Source: an uncultured Collinsella sp. (GTDB taxonomy: Bacteria; Actinomycetota; Coriobacteriia; Coriobacteriales; Coriobacteriaceae). Taken from it: a stretch of DNA of 52,779 nt. The notes beneath the pieces are model-generated. The model was not told where the DNA came from and made no database searches. It saw only the letters and a list, made by a program, of their open reading frames with translations. Where the stretch lies: the NCBI GenBank assembly GCA_900754525.1, contig CAAEDE010000044.1:1-52779 (forward strand). Direction: 5' to 3'. How positions within the stretch are numbered: the first letter of the stretch is position 1; each line of letters starts with the position of its first letter. Below, piece by piece: positions 17,294-26,173 of the stretch. The position numbers and the translations under genes are program-made.

Positions 17294-18398
17294 AATGACC
17301 GTTGCTATTGCAGCCGGCGGCACGGCAGGGCACATCAACCCCGCGCTCGCCTTGGCCGAAGAGCTGCGTGACCGTGGCCACCACGTTGTGTTCGTGGGCC
17401 AGTCGCGCAAGCTCGAGGGTCGTCTGGTCCCCGAGGCTGGGTTTGATTTTGTGCCCATTACGGTCACGGGCTTCGACCGCTCCCGTCCTTGGACAGCGCT
17501 GACCTCGCTGTGGCGTGTCAACAAAGCCAAGCGTGCGCTCGCCAGTCATTTCTCAAAGGTCGGCAAGCCCGATGCCGCCATTGGTTTTGGTGCCTATGTC
17601 GAGGTTCCGCTGCTGGGGTGGTGCAAGGGCGCGGGCGTTCCGTATCTGCTGCATGAGCAGAACTCTGTTCCGGGCCTGGCCAACAAGATGATGAACTCCC
17701 ACGCCGCCCGCGTGTGCATCTCGGTGCCGGCAGCGCGTTCGGTCTTTGAGCGCGAAGGTGACCCTGACCACGTGCTCATGACCGGCAACCCCGTACGTCG
17801 CTCGGTGATCGAGGGCGATCGCGCTTGCGGCCGCAAGGCACTTGGCGTTCCCGAGGACGCTACGCTGCTGCTCGTCTTTGGCGGTTCACTTGGCGCCCAG
17901 CACCTCAACGAGCGCGTGGTTTCGCTCAAAAACGAGCTGCTTTCGCGCAAGAACCTCTATGTGTTGCATTCGACGGGTGCCGACGGCTTTGAGGAGACCG
18001 AGCGCGCTTTGGCGCTGACGCCCGAGGAGGCGAAGCGTTACCGCGTCCAGCCTTACATCGACAACATGGGCGATATGCTGGCTGCTGCCGATTTGGTGCT
18101 CTCGCGTTCGGGCGCATCGAGCGTGGCCGAGATCGCTGCGCTCGCCGTGCCTTCGGTGCTCGTGCCGTATCCGCATGCGACGGCCGACCACCAAACCACC
18201 AATGCCCGTTATCTGGTCGACGCCGGGGCCGGCGTGCTCTGCGCCGATGCCGATATCGACGGTTCTGCCTTTGCCGATGAACTGCTGCACCTGGTCGATG
18301 ACGCGGCGGCGCGCGACGCCATGCGTCAGGCGGCGCGTGGTCTGGCTCAGGATAGGGCCGCCGCTCTTCTGGCGGATGCGGTAGAGGGTTTGCGTTAG
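17283..18398 (+). CDS. murG: UDP-GlcNAc:undecaprenyl-PP-MurNAc-pentapeptide GlcNAc transferase
   Basis: A 371-residue GT28 glycosyltransferase that turns lipid I into lipid II at the inner membrane face. The N-terminal AAGGTAGHINPALALA, GFGAYVEVPLL, HEQNSVPGLANK, GGSLGAQHLNE, LSRSGASSVAEIAALAVPS and PYPHATADHQT are all MurG signatures. The ATG lies inside the end of ftsW with AAGGGA upstream (11-nt overlap), so translation is probably coupled to ftsW. An in-frame ATG at 17265 would add six residues but has a worse ribosome binding site. Confidence 0.97.
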   Translation: MTDKMTVAIAAGGTAGHINPALALAEELRDRGHHVVFVGQSRKLEGRLVPEAGFDFVPITVTGFDRSRPWTALTSLWRVNKAKRALASHFSKVGKPDAAIGFGAYVEVPLLGWCKGAGVPYLLHEQNSVPGLANKMMNSHAARVCISVPAARSVFEREGDPDHVLMTGNPVRRSVIEGDRACGRKALGVPEDATLLLVFGGSLGAQHLNERVVSLKNELLSRKNLYVLHSTGADGFEETERALALTPEEAKRYRVQPYIDNMGDMLAAADLVLSRSGASSVAEIAALAVPSVLVPYPHATADHQTTNARYLVDAGAGVLCADADIDGSAFADELLHLVDDAAARDAMRQAARGLAQDRAAALLADAVEGLR

Positions 18399-18495
18399 TT
18401 AGACGGGATATCGTCGGTCGCCCTCGCGCTGATGCGGTAGGTGCGGTACAGTTAACGGGTTACAGGCAGTGTTTACGCAAGGAGTACACGAGCAC

Positions 18496-19914
18496 ATGGC
18501 TGATTCCCAGACTGCAACCTCCGCGCCCGAGTTTAAGAGCGCCCACTTTATCGGTATCGGCGGCGCCGGCATGAGCGGCATCGCCCTCGTTCTGCACGAG
18601 CGCGGTTATGCCGTTACCGGCTCCGACCTTAAGACGTCACGTTATATCCGCCAACTTACCCGCGCTGGTGTGAAGGTGCATGTGGGCCATGAGGCCGCCA
18701 CGATCGACGAGGTCAAGCCCGACGTGGTTGTTGTCTCCACCGCTATTCCGGAGTCCAACCCTGAACTCGTGCGCGCTCGCGAGCTTGGTATTCCCGTGTG
18801 GCCCCGTGCCAAGATGCTCTCTGCTTTGGGCCACGGCTACACCACCGTCGCTGTTGCCGGCACGCATGGCAAGACCACCACGTCTTCGATGTGCGCCACC
18901 ATGCTCGACCGCATGGGTCTGGATCCGAGCTTCCTGATCGGTGGCATCGTCGAGGGCTATGACACGAACGGCAAGAACGGCTCGGGCGACTACTTTGTCG
19001 CCGAGGCCGACGAGTCCGACAGCTCCTTCCTGTTCCTGAACCCCAACGTGGTCATTGTGACCAACGTCGAGGCCGATCACCTTGATCACTACTCGGGTAT
19101 CGAGGAGATCGAGGCAACTTTCGCCAAATTCATGAGCCTGGTGGGCGAGGACGGCACCGTCATCGTCTGCGGTGAGGACCCACATCTGGTCGAGCTCGCC
19201 AAGTCGACGGGCCGTCACGTGCTTTCCTACGGCTTTGCCGAGAGCAACGACATCGTCTGCATGCACCCGGATGTTAAGGGCATCCAGAGTGACTTCATCG
19301 TTCGCTTTGAGGACGGAACCGAGCATGCCGTGGAGATCAAGAGCAATCCCGGTCGCCACAACATGCTCAACGCCACGGCGGTGCTCACCGTCGCCCATGT
19401 CCTGGGCCTTGACATCGACGCGGCCGCCAAGGCGCTCTCGAGCTTTGAGGGCGTCCGCCGTCGCTTTACTCACGTGGGCGATATCGATGGCATCACCGTG
19501 GTCGATGATTACGGCCATCACCCCACCGAGATCAAGGCGACGCTTGCTGCCGCTTCGTCGCTGGGCTACAAGCATGTCGACGTCGTGTTCCAGCCGCACC
19601 GCTATTCGCGCCTGCAGGCCCTGTGCGACGACTTTGCCGATGCATTTGCCAATGCCGATAAACTGCTGCTGATTGATGTGTTCTCGGCTGGCGAGATGCC
19701 CATTCCGGGTGTCACCTCTAAGATGCTCGCCGATACCGTGCGCGCCAAGCATCCTGGCAAGGAGGTCGTGTACTGCTCCAGCCGTCTTGAGCTCAATCAG
19801 GAGCTCGAGCAGATGGTGGGCGAGGGCGACCTGCTGCTCACTATGGGTGCCGGTGACGTTACGACCGTCGGTCCCGAGTTCATTGAGTATCTGACTGCCA
19901 AGAAAGACGCTTAA
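18496..19914 (+). CDS. murC: UDP-N-acetylmuramate--L-alanine ligase
   Basis: A 472-residue Mur ligase catalysing the first peptide step on UDP-MurNAc. It has FIGIGGAGMSGIALVLHERG at the N-terminus, GTHGKTTT (residues 122-129, Lys126), EADESDSSFLFLNPN, NVEADHLDHY and DDYGHHPTEI. AAGGAG at 18479-18484 supports the ATG; the upstream in-frame GTG 18469 is less likely. murB follows after 5 nt. Confidence 0.97.
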   Translation: MADSQTATSAPEFKSAHFIGIGGAGMSGIALVLHERGYAVTGSDLKTSRYIRQLTRAGVKVHVGHEAATIDEVKPDVVVVSTAIPESNPELVRARELGIPVWPRAKMLSALGHGYTTVAVAGTHGKTTTSSMCATMLDRMGLDPSFLIGGIVEGYDTNGKNGSGDYFVAEADESDSSFLFLNPNVVIVTNVEADHLDHYSGIEEIEATFAKFMSLVGEDGTVIVCGEDPHLVELAKSTGRHVLSYGFAESNDIVCMHPDVKGIQSDFIVRFEDGTEHAVEIKSNPGRHNMLNATAVLTVAHVLGLDIDAAAKALSSFEGVRRRFTHVGDIDGITVVDDYGHHPTEIKATLAAASSLGYKHVDVVFQPHRYSRLQALCDDFADAFANADKLLLIDVFSAGEMPIPGVTSKMLADTVRAKHPGKEVVYCSSRLELNQELEQMVGEGDLLLTMGAGDVTTVGPEFIEYLTAKKDA

Positions 19915-19919
19915 GTCTA

Positions 19920-20831
19920 ATGGGTCTGTTTAACGCCGTCATGGCGCTCTCGGGCATGATCGACACGGATGTGATCGAGGACGAGCGCCTTGCGCGTCAT
20001 ACGAGCTATCGTATCGGCGGCAAGGCCGACCTCTTTGTGACGTGCCATAGCTATCATGCCCTCCGCCGCGCCGTGGCGGTGCTCGATCGCGAGCAGGTGC
20101 CGTGGGTCATCATCGGCAAGGGCTCCAATCTGCTGGTTGCCGATGGCGGTTATCGCGGTGCCGTCATTTCGCTCGGACGTGAGTTTCAGCGCACGGTTGT
20201 TGCCGATGACGGTTGTACGCTGACGGTCGGTGCGGGCGTGATGTTTGCGCGCCTGGTCAACGATGCCCTGTCGCGTAGCCTCTCGGGCCTTGAGTTTGCC
20301 GTTGGCATCCCTGGTTCGGTCGGCGGTGCGATATCTATGAATGCCGGCACACGGACCGAGTGGATTGGCTCGCTGGTTGAGGATGTCGTAACGTTTGACC
20401 CGGCATCCGGTATCAAGCATTATGCGGGGTCCGAGATCACTTGGGGCTACCGCGAATGTAGCCTTCCCCGCAATGAGATCATCCTCGAGTGCGTGCTCAA
20501 GCTTAAACCTGCGCCCAAGGCCGACATTCGCGAGCGCATGGAGCGGTACCTGACGAGGCGCAAGCGTACGCAGCCCATGGGTCGCGCATCCTGCGGTTCG
20601 GTCTTTCGCAACCCGCCCGATGCGAGTGTGGGCAAGCTTATCGAGGATTGTGGATTAAAGGGTTTTTCGATTGGCGGCGCGGAAGTTTCGCCCGTTCACG
20701 CTAATTTTATCGTTAATAACGGAACTGCCTCGGCCGATGACGTTGCCGCGGTTATCAGACATGTGCACGGAAAGGTGAGGGAGGCGTATGGCATCGAGCT
20801 CAGACCGGAAGTTAAATTCCTCGGCTTCTAG
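19920..20831 (+). CDS. murB: UDP-N-acetylenolpyruvoylglucosamine reductase
   Basis: A 303-residue FAD enzyme producing UDP-MurNAc. HTSYRIGGKADLFV opens the FAD-binding domain, followed by GKGSNLLVADGGYRGAVISLG and GIPGSVGGAISMNAG. The C-terminal domain has GRASCGSVFRNP (proton-donor serine region) and AGKLI-like VGKLIEDCGLKGFSIGGAEVSPVHANFIVN. It belongs to the shorter type II form of MurB. The 3' end overlaps ftsQ by 44 nt. The ribosome binding site is weak; ATG 19941 is an alternative start. Confidence 0.96.
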   Translation: MGLFNAVMALSGMIDTDVIEDERLARHTSYRIGGKADLFVTCHSYHALRRAVAVLDREQVPWVIIGKGSNLLVADGGYRGAVISLGREFQRTVVADDGCTLTVGAGVMFARLVNDALSRSLSGLEFAVGIPGSVGGAISMNAGTRTEWIGSLVEDVVTFDPASGIKHYAGSEITWGYRECSLPRNEIILECVLKLKPAPKADIRERMERYLTRRKRTQPMGRASCGSVFRNPPDASVGKLIEDCGLKGFSIGGAEVSPVHANFIVNNGTASADDVAAVIRHVHGKVREAYGIELRPEVKFLGF

Positions 20832-22044
20832 AGCATCGAAACCCACCTTCCGCCGCGCCGGAGGGCGTTCCGGCGCGCCTGCCAAACCTCAACGCAATAC
20901 CGTCGCGCGCTCTAAGCCTGTCGGACATGCTCGACAGACCAGTCGTCCGGTCGTCGGCTCGCAGCTCGGTAATCGTCCGGTCGCAAAAAAGTCCTCGCGT
21001 CCCTCGGTGACGTCAAAGCCTGTTATGGGCGCCAAGCCTGCCCGCCTCATGGCAACTCCTAAGCCCTCGACGGGAACTAATGCGGCGCGTCCGGGTCGCA
21101 CGCTGGGCGCATCGAAACCGCGCTCGCTGACATCGGTGCCGGCTACCGCCAAGAAGCCTTCGAGTAAAAAAGGTGTCAACCCGTTGTCTTCACTTGGGGC
21201 GATGGCAAATAAAACATCAGACGCCGCTTCAGTCGTTGCAGGCAAAGGCAAAATCGTGGGCGGCGTTCTGGCCGTCTTGGCCGTGCTCGTCGTCGTTGCC
21301 ATCGTGGTGATCAACTCTGGATTGTTTACCGCCACTGATATTCAGATTCAAGGCAGCGAGCATGTGACGAAGCACGATGCTATCCAGCTGATCGATTTGC
21401 CCGAGGGAACGTCGCTTTTTAACGTCGATCCCGACCAGATTACCGAGGACCTCAAGCAGAACCCGTGGGTCTCGGGCGTGGATGTCCAGCGTCAGTTCCC
21501 GCATACGCTCATTATTACGCCGATGGAGCGCAAGGTCATCGCAATTGCCTATATCAGCTCCGATGACCTTGCCTGGGCCATCGGGGATGATGACACCTGG
21601 ATCGCCCCGCTGTCGACGTCGGTCGAAGTGGATGACCAGGGCAACGTCATCACGACGGGGCAGGGCTCAAATACCCTGACCGGCATTGATGCCGCGCTGG
21701 CGCTCGCTAAGCACTATGGCGCGGTGTTGTTGACTGATGTCTCGGCGGATGTCGCTCCGGTTTCCGGCCAGGCGGTGAGCTCCAAGGCCGTTAAGGCTGG
21801 CTTGGATTATGTGCGTGGTTTTTCGAGCGAGTTCTTGGGACAAGTCAAGGATATTTCCACGCCTTCGGTCGAAGCCATCTCGGCAAACCTCAATAACGGC
21901 ATTGAGGTGTCGCTGGGCGATTCGAACGATATCGTCAAGAAGGAGCGCGTAGTCACCAAGCTGCTTTCGCAGGTAGAGGGCGTAACGTATATCAATGTGC
22001 GCTCTCCGGGTAACTATACATTTAGAAACGCTCCGACCTCGTAG
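20788..22044 (+). CDS. ftsQ: FtsQ/DivIB-like division protein
   Basis: A 418-residue bitopic membrane protein. Residues 1 to about 150 form a basic low-complexity cytoplasmic region rich in Lys, Arg, Ser and Pro. One transmembrane segment follows (about 155-175, VGGVLAVLAVLVVVAIVVIN), then a POTRA domain (FTATDIQIQGSEHVTKHDAI, NPWVSGVDVQRQFPHTLIITPMERK) and an FtsQ-type beta domain. FtsQ links FtsL/FtsB to the septal synthases. The start overlaps murB by 44 nt with GGGAGG upstream. The cytoplasmic tail is several times longer than in E. coli FtsQ. Confidence 0.92.
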   Translation: MASSSDRKLNSSASRASKPTFRRAGGRSGAPAKPQRNTVARSKPVGHARQTSRPVVGSQLGNRPVAKKSSRPSVTSKPVMGAKPARLMATPKPSTGTNAARPGRTLGASKPRSLTSVPATAKKPSSKKGVNPLSSLGAMANKTSDAASVVAGKGKIVGGVLAVLAVLVVVAIVVINSGLFTATDIQIQGSEHVTKHDAIQLIDLPEGTSLFNVDPDQITEDLKQNPWVSGVDVQRQFPHTLIITPMERKVIAIAYISSDDLAWAIGDDDTWIAPLSTSVEVDDQGNVITTGQGSNTLTGIDAALALAKHYGAVLLTDVSADVAPVSGQAVSSKAVKAGLDYVRGFSSEFLGQVKDISTPSVEAISANLNNGIEVSLGDSNDIVKKERVVTKLLSQVEGVTYINVRSPGNYTFRNAPTS

Positions 22045-22243
22045 CGCTGGTTGATGCTTTGTTGAGGGGCCATACCACGCCGTTTATCTGGTTTGTTTGG
22101 TTTTCACGGTCAATTATTTGACTGATACGTTCATAATGTGCAACCATAATACGGTTTACCTTTGCATTTACTTTCAACCTGAAGGTTAATGTGCGCAGGG
22201 GTCGACCCATGCTATGGCTATAACCTTTGTTCGGAGGACCGAC

Positions 22244-23398
22244 ATGCACGAGACAGAGATCAACAACTACCTTGCCGTCATTAAGGTGGTCGGCGTCGGC
22301 GGCGGCGGTACCAACGCGGTCAATCGAATGATCGAAGAGGGCATCCGCGGCGTCGAGTTTGTTGCCATCAACACCGATGCTCAGGCACTCGCGATCTCTG
22401 ATGCCGATATCAAGGTGCACATCGGCACCGACCTTACCCGCGGCCTGGGCGCCGGCGCCAACCCCGAGGTTGGCCGCAAGGCTGCCGATGAGTCCCGCGA
22501 CGACATTGCCGAGGCGCTCGCTGGCGCCGACATGGTGTTCATCACCTGCGGCGAGGGCGGTGGCACCGGTACCGGCGCCGCTCCCATCGTTGCCGATATC
22601 GCGATGAACGAGGTCGGCGCACTGACCGTTGCCGTCGTGACCAAGCCCTTCACCTTTGAGGGCCGCAAGCGCAAGAAGAGCGCCGAGGAGGGCATCAAGA
22701 CCCTCTCCGATTGCGTTGACACCATGATCGTCATCCCTAACGATAAGCTGCTCGACATCGCCGAGAAGAAGACCACCATGCTCGAGGCCTTCGCGATTGC
22801 CGATGGCGTTCTTTCCCAGGGCACCCAGGGCATCACCGACCTCATCACCGTCCCCGGTATCATCAACCTGGACTTCGCCGATGTTAAGACCATCATGAAG
22901 CAGGCCGGTACCGCCATGATGGGTATCGGTACCTCTTCTGGGGATACCCGTGCCGTCGACGCAGCCCAGCAGGCCATCTCCAGCCCGCTGCTCGAGAGCT
23001 CCATCGATGGTGCCACACGCGTGCTGCTCTCCATCGCCGGTTCCAAGGACCTGGGCATCCAGGAGATCAGCGATGCCGCCGACGTTGTCGCCAACGCCGT
23101 CGACCCCGAGGCCAACATCATCTTCGGTACCGTTGTCGACGAGTCCCTGGGCGATCAGGTGCGTATCACCGTCATCGCTACGGGCTTCTCCGACTCCAAC
23201 GTCAACCGTCAGGACGAGCTCTTTGCTGCTCAGCAGTCTCAGAGCAAGGCCGCTGCCTCCGCTGAGCCGCAGCGCACCGTTCCGGCCACCAGCCCGGCTC
23301 AGGCCGCTCCGACCCGCAACGTCGGTGGCACCGAGCTTCCTAACTTCGGCAACGATCAGTTCGAGCTTCCCGACTTCCTGAAGCGCGGTAGCTTCTAA
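22244..23398 (+). CDS. ftsZ: Cell division GTPase FtsZ
   Basis: A 384-residue tubulin homologue that forms the cytokinetic ring. It has VVGVGGGGTNAVNRM, the tubulin signature GGGTGTG at 105-111, and the catalytic T7-type segment NLDFADVKTIM. The C-terminal linker is short and Ala/Gln/Pro-rich and ends in the conserved tail LPDFLKRGSF, the docking peptide for SepF, which is encoded about 6 kb downstream. GGAGG (22233-22237) selects ATG 22244 over an in-frame ATG at 22214. It is separated from ftsQ by about 200 nt and ends with a terminator, so it probably has its own promoter. Confidence 0.98.
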   Translation: MHETEINNYLAVIKVVGVGGGGTNAVNRMIEEGIRGVEFVAINTDAQALAISDADIKVHIGTDLTRGLGAGANPEVGRKAADESRDDIAEALAGADMVFITCGEGGGTGTGAAPIVADIAMNEVGALTVAVVTKPFTFEGRKRKKSAEEGIKTLSDCVDTMIVIPNDKLLDIAEKKTTMLEAFAIADGVLSQGTQGITDLITVPGIINLDFADVKTIMKQAGTAMMGIGTSSGDTRAVDAAQQAISSPLLESSIDGATRVLLSIAGSKDLGIQEISDAADVVANAVDPEANIIFGTVVDESLGDQVRITVIATGFSDSNVNRQDELFAAQQSQSKAAASAEPQRTVPATSPAQAAPTRNVGGTELPNFGNDQFELPDFLKRGSF

Positions 23399-23424
23399 GT
23401 CGTTCTTTGCATTGTTGTGCACAG

Positions 23425-23457
23425 GGGCGTGTCCGTATGGACGCGCCCTTTTTATTT
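23425..23457 (+). terminator. Intrinsic terminator of ftsZ
   Basis: GGGCGTGTCC (23425-23434), GTAT loop, GGACGCGCCC (23439-23448), one U-G pair, followed by TTTTTATTT. Confidence 0.92.
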
Positions 23458-23486
23458 CGACTTTGTAAACTAGAACCTCCAATCTC

Positions 23487-23503
23487 TTTACGTTCCCTTT
23501 ACG
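23487..23503 (+). promoter_or_regulatory. Possible Pho-box-like direct repeat upstream of pgeF-pst
   Basis: TTTACG occurs twice with an exact 11-bp period (23487-23492 and 23498-23503). PhoP boxes in Bacillus are TTAACA-like repeats with about this period. A TATAAA -10-like box follows at 23551-23556. Only two repeats are present, so this is weak. Confidence 0.3.
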
Positions 23504-23608
23504 ATTGCCTCCAGCGCAGCAGGTATCCTTTTAGAGAAGTATGGCAGCCGTATAAACGCGGGCTGTAGCGGCGATGCCGCGGTACTTGTGTTATTAGGAG
23601 GCTTTAGT

Positions 23609-24409
23609 ATGGCAGCACGTGCGGACAAAGTTTCGCGTGTCGACCATGATGGAGTTACGTTGGTGGAAGGCGCGACATCCGATGTTCGCTTTGCCTTTAC
23701 CGAGCGCGCCGGTGGTGTTTCCGAAGATGCGTACTCCTCACTCAACTTGGGCTCGCATGTTGGCGATGACCCCTTTGCTGTTCAAGAGAATCGTCGTCGC
23801 GCGCTCGAGGCTATGGGTGCCGCCGAGTGCGAGCACAACCTGCTCGTTCCCAATCAGGTCCATGGTGACCATATCGTTGCGGTGACCTCGAACGGCGCCG
23901 ATGACCTTGAGGACGTTCGCGAGCAGATTGCCGAGGGCTGCGATGCCATCGTCTGTACGGCGCATAACGTACCCGTGCTGCTCTGCTTTGCCGACTGCGT
24001 TCCCGTGGTGCTGGTGGCCCCCAGCGGATTTGCCGTGGTGCACTCCGGTTGGAAGGGCACGATTGCACGTATTTCTGCCAAGGCGTGCCAGGCGCTTTGC
24101 GATGCTGCCGGCTGCGATGCGAGCGACGTTTCCGCCTACATCGGCCCCCATATCTTGGGTGACGAATATGAGGTATCCCAGGAACTCATGGATCGCTTTG
24201 CCGCCGAGTTCTCTTGCATCGATGCGAGTACCTCTCGCATGCTCGATCTTTCCGCTGCCATTCGCGAGGCGCTGGTAGATGTCGGTGTCGACGCGGATGA
24301 TATCGTGGATACCCAGCTTTCGACTGTGCGTCAGAACGACCGCTTTTATTCCTACCGTAATGAGGACGGCACCTGTGGGCGCCATGCTGCGATCGGCGTG
24401 ATGCTATGA
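23609..24409 (+). CDS. pgeF: Peptidoglycan editing factor PgeF (YfiH/multicopper-oxidase-like fold)
   Basis: A 266-residue protein of the DUF152/laccase-domain family. The metal and active residues fit the family: His85 in NQVHGD, Cys126 and Cys130 in LLCFADCVPV, and His145 in VVHSGWKG. PgeF is described as removing or preventing wrong L-Ser containing muropeptide precursors; family members also show purine nucleoside activity. AGGAGG (23596-23601) selects ATG 23609. The stop overlaps pstS by 4 nt (ATGA), tying a cell-wall quality-control gene to the phosphate operon. Confidence 0.93.
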   Translation: MAARADKVSRVDHDGVTLVEGATSDVRFAFTERAGGVSEDAYSSLNLGSHVGDDPFAVQENRRRALEAMGAAECEHNLLVPNQVHGDHIVAVTSNGADDLEDVREQIAEGCDAIVCTAHNVPVLLCFADCVPVVLVAPSGFAVVHSGWKGTIARISAKACQALCDAAGCDASDVSAYIGPHILGDEYEVSQELMDRFAAEFSCIDASTSRMLDLSAAIREALVDVGVDADDIVDTQLSTVRQNDRFYSYRNEDGTCGRHAAIGVML

Positions 24410-25242
24410 GAAAAATCGTATCGGTCCTGAGCGCCGCTGTGCTTACGCTTACGCTGTGCGCTTGTTCTTCGGGATCTTCTACCTCTTCCATTACCGTGGC
24501 CGGCTCCACGACCTGCCTTCCTATCGCCGAGATTGCGGCCGAGGGCTTTAAGGAGGAGACCGGCATCGACGTGCTCGTTTCCGGTTTGGGTTCTTCCGCT
24601 GGCATCGAGGCCGTCAGCGCCGGCACGGCCGATATCGCCAGCTCCTCCCGTGGGCTCAATGCCGACGAACAGGATCTGGGCCTGACTCCCATCGTCATTG
24701 CCCACGACGGTATTGCGGTCATCGTGAACGACGACAACCCCGTCGATAACCTCTCGACCGAGCAGCTCCGCGATATCTACGCCGGCAAGATTACCAATTG
24801 GAAAGAGGTCGGTGGCGAGGACCTGAGGATTCAGGTCATCAACCGAGACGAGGCGTCCGGTACGCGCGAGGCCTTCCGTACCATCGTGATGGACGGCACC
24901 CCCTTCGATCGCCGCTCGGCCGTTCTCTCGGGCACGGGCCAGGTGCGCGACGTGGTATCTCGTTCGCGCGGTGCCATTGGCTACATTTCGCTGGGCTTCG
25001 TCGATAGTCTCAACGCCAAGACCTCGGTCAAGGCCGTCTCGGTCAATCATGTCGAGGCATCCGAGAAGACGGTCGCGAGCGGCGGCTATCCCATCTCGCG
25101 CGACCTTTACTTCTTTGTGAAGGGTGCGCCTTCGCAGCAGGCGCAGGATTACATCGACTACGTGACGTCCGAAAAGATGGACAAGCAGATTCGCGAGGCG
25201 GGCTTTATCCCCGTCACCAACGACGAGAAGGGGAGTGAGTAG
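24406..25242 (+). CDS. pstS: Phosphate ABC transporter substrate-binding lipoprotein
   Basis: A 278-residue lipoprotein. A signal peptide ends in the lipobox-like L-C-A-Cys20. The PBP-like domain has the phosphate-binding pattern VAGSTTCLPIAE, SGLGSSAGIEAV, SSRGLNADE and RDEASGTREAF, typical of the PstS type II/Gram-positive subgroup. It captures phosphate outside the cell for PstCAB. It overlaps pgeF by 4 nt and pstC begins 1 nt after its stop. Confidence 0.95.
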   Translation: MRKIVSVLSAAVLTLTLCACSSGSSTSSITVAGSTTCLPIAEIAAEGFKEETGIDVLVSGLGSSAGIEAVSAGTADIASSSRGLNADEQDLGLTPIVIAHDGIAVIVNDDNPVDNLSTEQLRDIYAGKITNWKEVGGEDLRIQVINRDEASGTREAFRTIVMDGTPFDRRSAVLSGTGQVRDVVSRSRGAIGYISLGFVDSLNAKTSVKAVSVNHVEASEKTVASGGYPISRDLYFFVKGAPSQQAQDYIDYVTSEKMDKQIREAGFIPVTNDEKGSE

Positions 25243-25243
25243 C

Positions 25244-26170
25244 ATGGAAGCACAGGAAAACTCCCAGACTGAGCGGAATGTTCAGACGCCCAAGAAGCGC
25301 GAGCTGGCGCTCGTATCGCGCAGTACCTATATCAAGGAGAAGGCGCTGCAGTGGATCTTCTTTGCCTGCGCTTTCTTGGCGGTCGTTACCGTCATCCTGA
25401 TTTTTGTCTTTACCACGTACTCGGCGCTGCCCGTCTTTACCGACATCGGTCTGGCGGACTTCTTTAGCTTTACGTGGGCGCCCTCTGAGGGCCACTACGG
25501 CATCGTGTCGCTGCTTGCCGGCTCAGGTCTGGTGACCGTCGGTGCGCTCGCCATGGGCGTGCCGCTAGGTGTGGGCACGGCCGTGTACCTGGTCGAGATC
25601 GCCGGCAAGCGCGTGCGCAAGCTCATCAGCCCTGCCGTTGACCTGTTGGCCGGCATCCCTTCTATCATCTATGGTTTCTTTGGCATGATCATTATCCGTC
25701 CGTTTATCGCGCAACTGACCGGTGGTCTTGGTTTTGGTGCGCTGACAGCGTGGTTCGTGCTCGCCATCATGATCGTCCCTACCATCACGACGCTTACCAT
25801 CGATGCCCTCAATTCCATTCCCATGGGCATTCGCGAGGCATCGTATGCCATGGGTGCTACTAAGTGGCAGACCATCTATAAGGTCGTGCTACCTGCCGCT
25901 AAGCTGGGTATCGTGGATGCCATCGTGCTGGGTATGGGCCGTGCTATCGGAGAGACCATGGCCGTGCTCATGGTCGTGGGTAACGCCCCGGTTATTCCCG
26001 ACAGCATTGCGAGCCCTATCTCGACGCTCACGAGCCAGATTGCGCTCGACATGAGCTATTCCTCGGGTCTGCATCGCTCGGCGCTGTTCGGCATGGGTGT
26101 GGTCCTGTTTATCATCTCCGCCACGCTGGTGGGCATCGTCCGTCTGATTTCCAAGAAGAAGAGGGGGTAG
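25244..26170 (+). CDS. pstC: Phosphate ABC transporter permease PstC
   Basis: A 308-residue permease with six predicted transmembrane segments. A charged cytoplasmic N-terminus precedes FFACAFLAVVTVILIFVFTT. It has the EAA-type loop IREASYAMGATKWQTIYKVVLPAA and GMGRAIGETMAVLMVVGNAP, diagnostic for PstC. AAGGGGAG lies before the ATG. It pairs with PstA, encoded 3 nt downstream. Confidence 0.95.
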   Translation: MEAQENSQTERNVQTPKKRELALVSRSTYIKEKALQWIFFACAFLAVVTVILIFVFTTYSALPVFTDIGLADFFSFTWAPSEGHYGIVSLLAGSGLVTVGALAMGVPLGVGTAVYLVEIAGKRVRKLISPAVDLLAGIPSIIYGFFGMIIIRPFIAQLTGGLGFGALTAWFVLAIMIVPTITTLTIDALNSIPMGIREASYAMGATKWQTIYKVVLPAAKLGIVDAIVLGMGRAIGETMAVLMVVGNAPVIPDSIASPISTLTSQIALDMSYSSGLHRSALFGMGVVLFIISATLVGIVRLISKKKRG

Positions 26171-26173
26171 GCT

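Noticed and set aside
22022..23482. Minus-strand open frame of about 486 codons opposite ftsZ
   Set aside because: Antisense of ftsZ, with no family similarity and no initiation signal.
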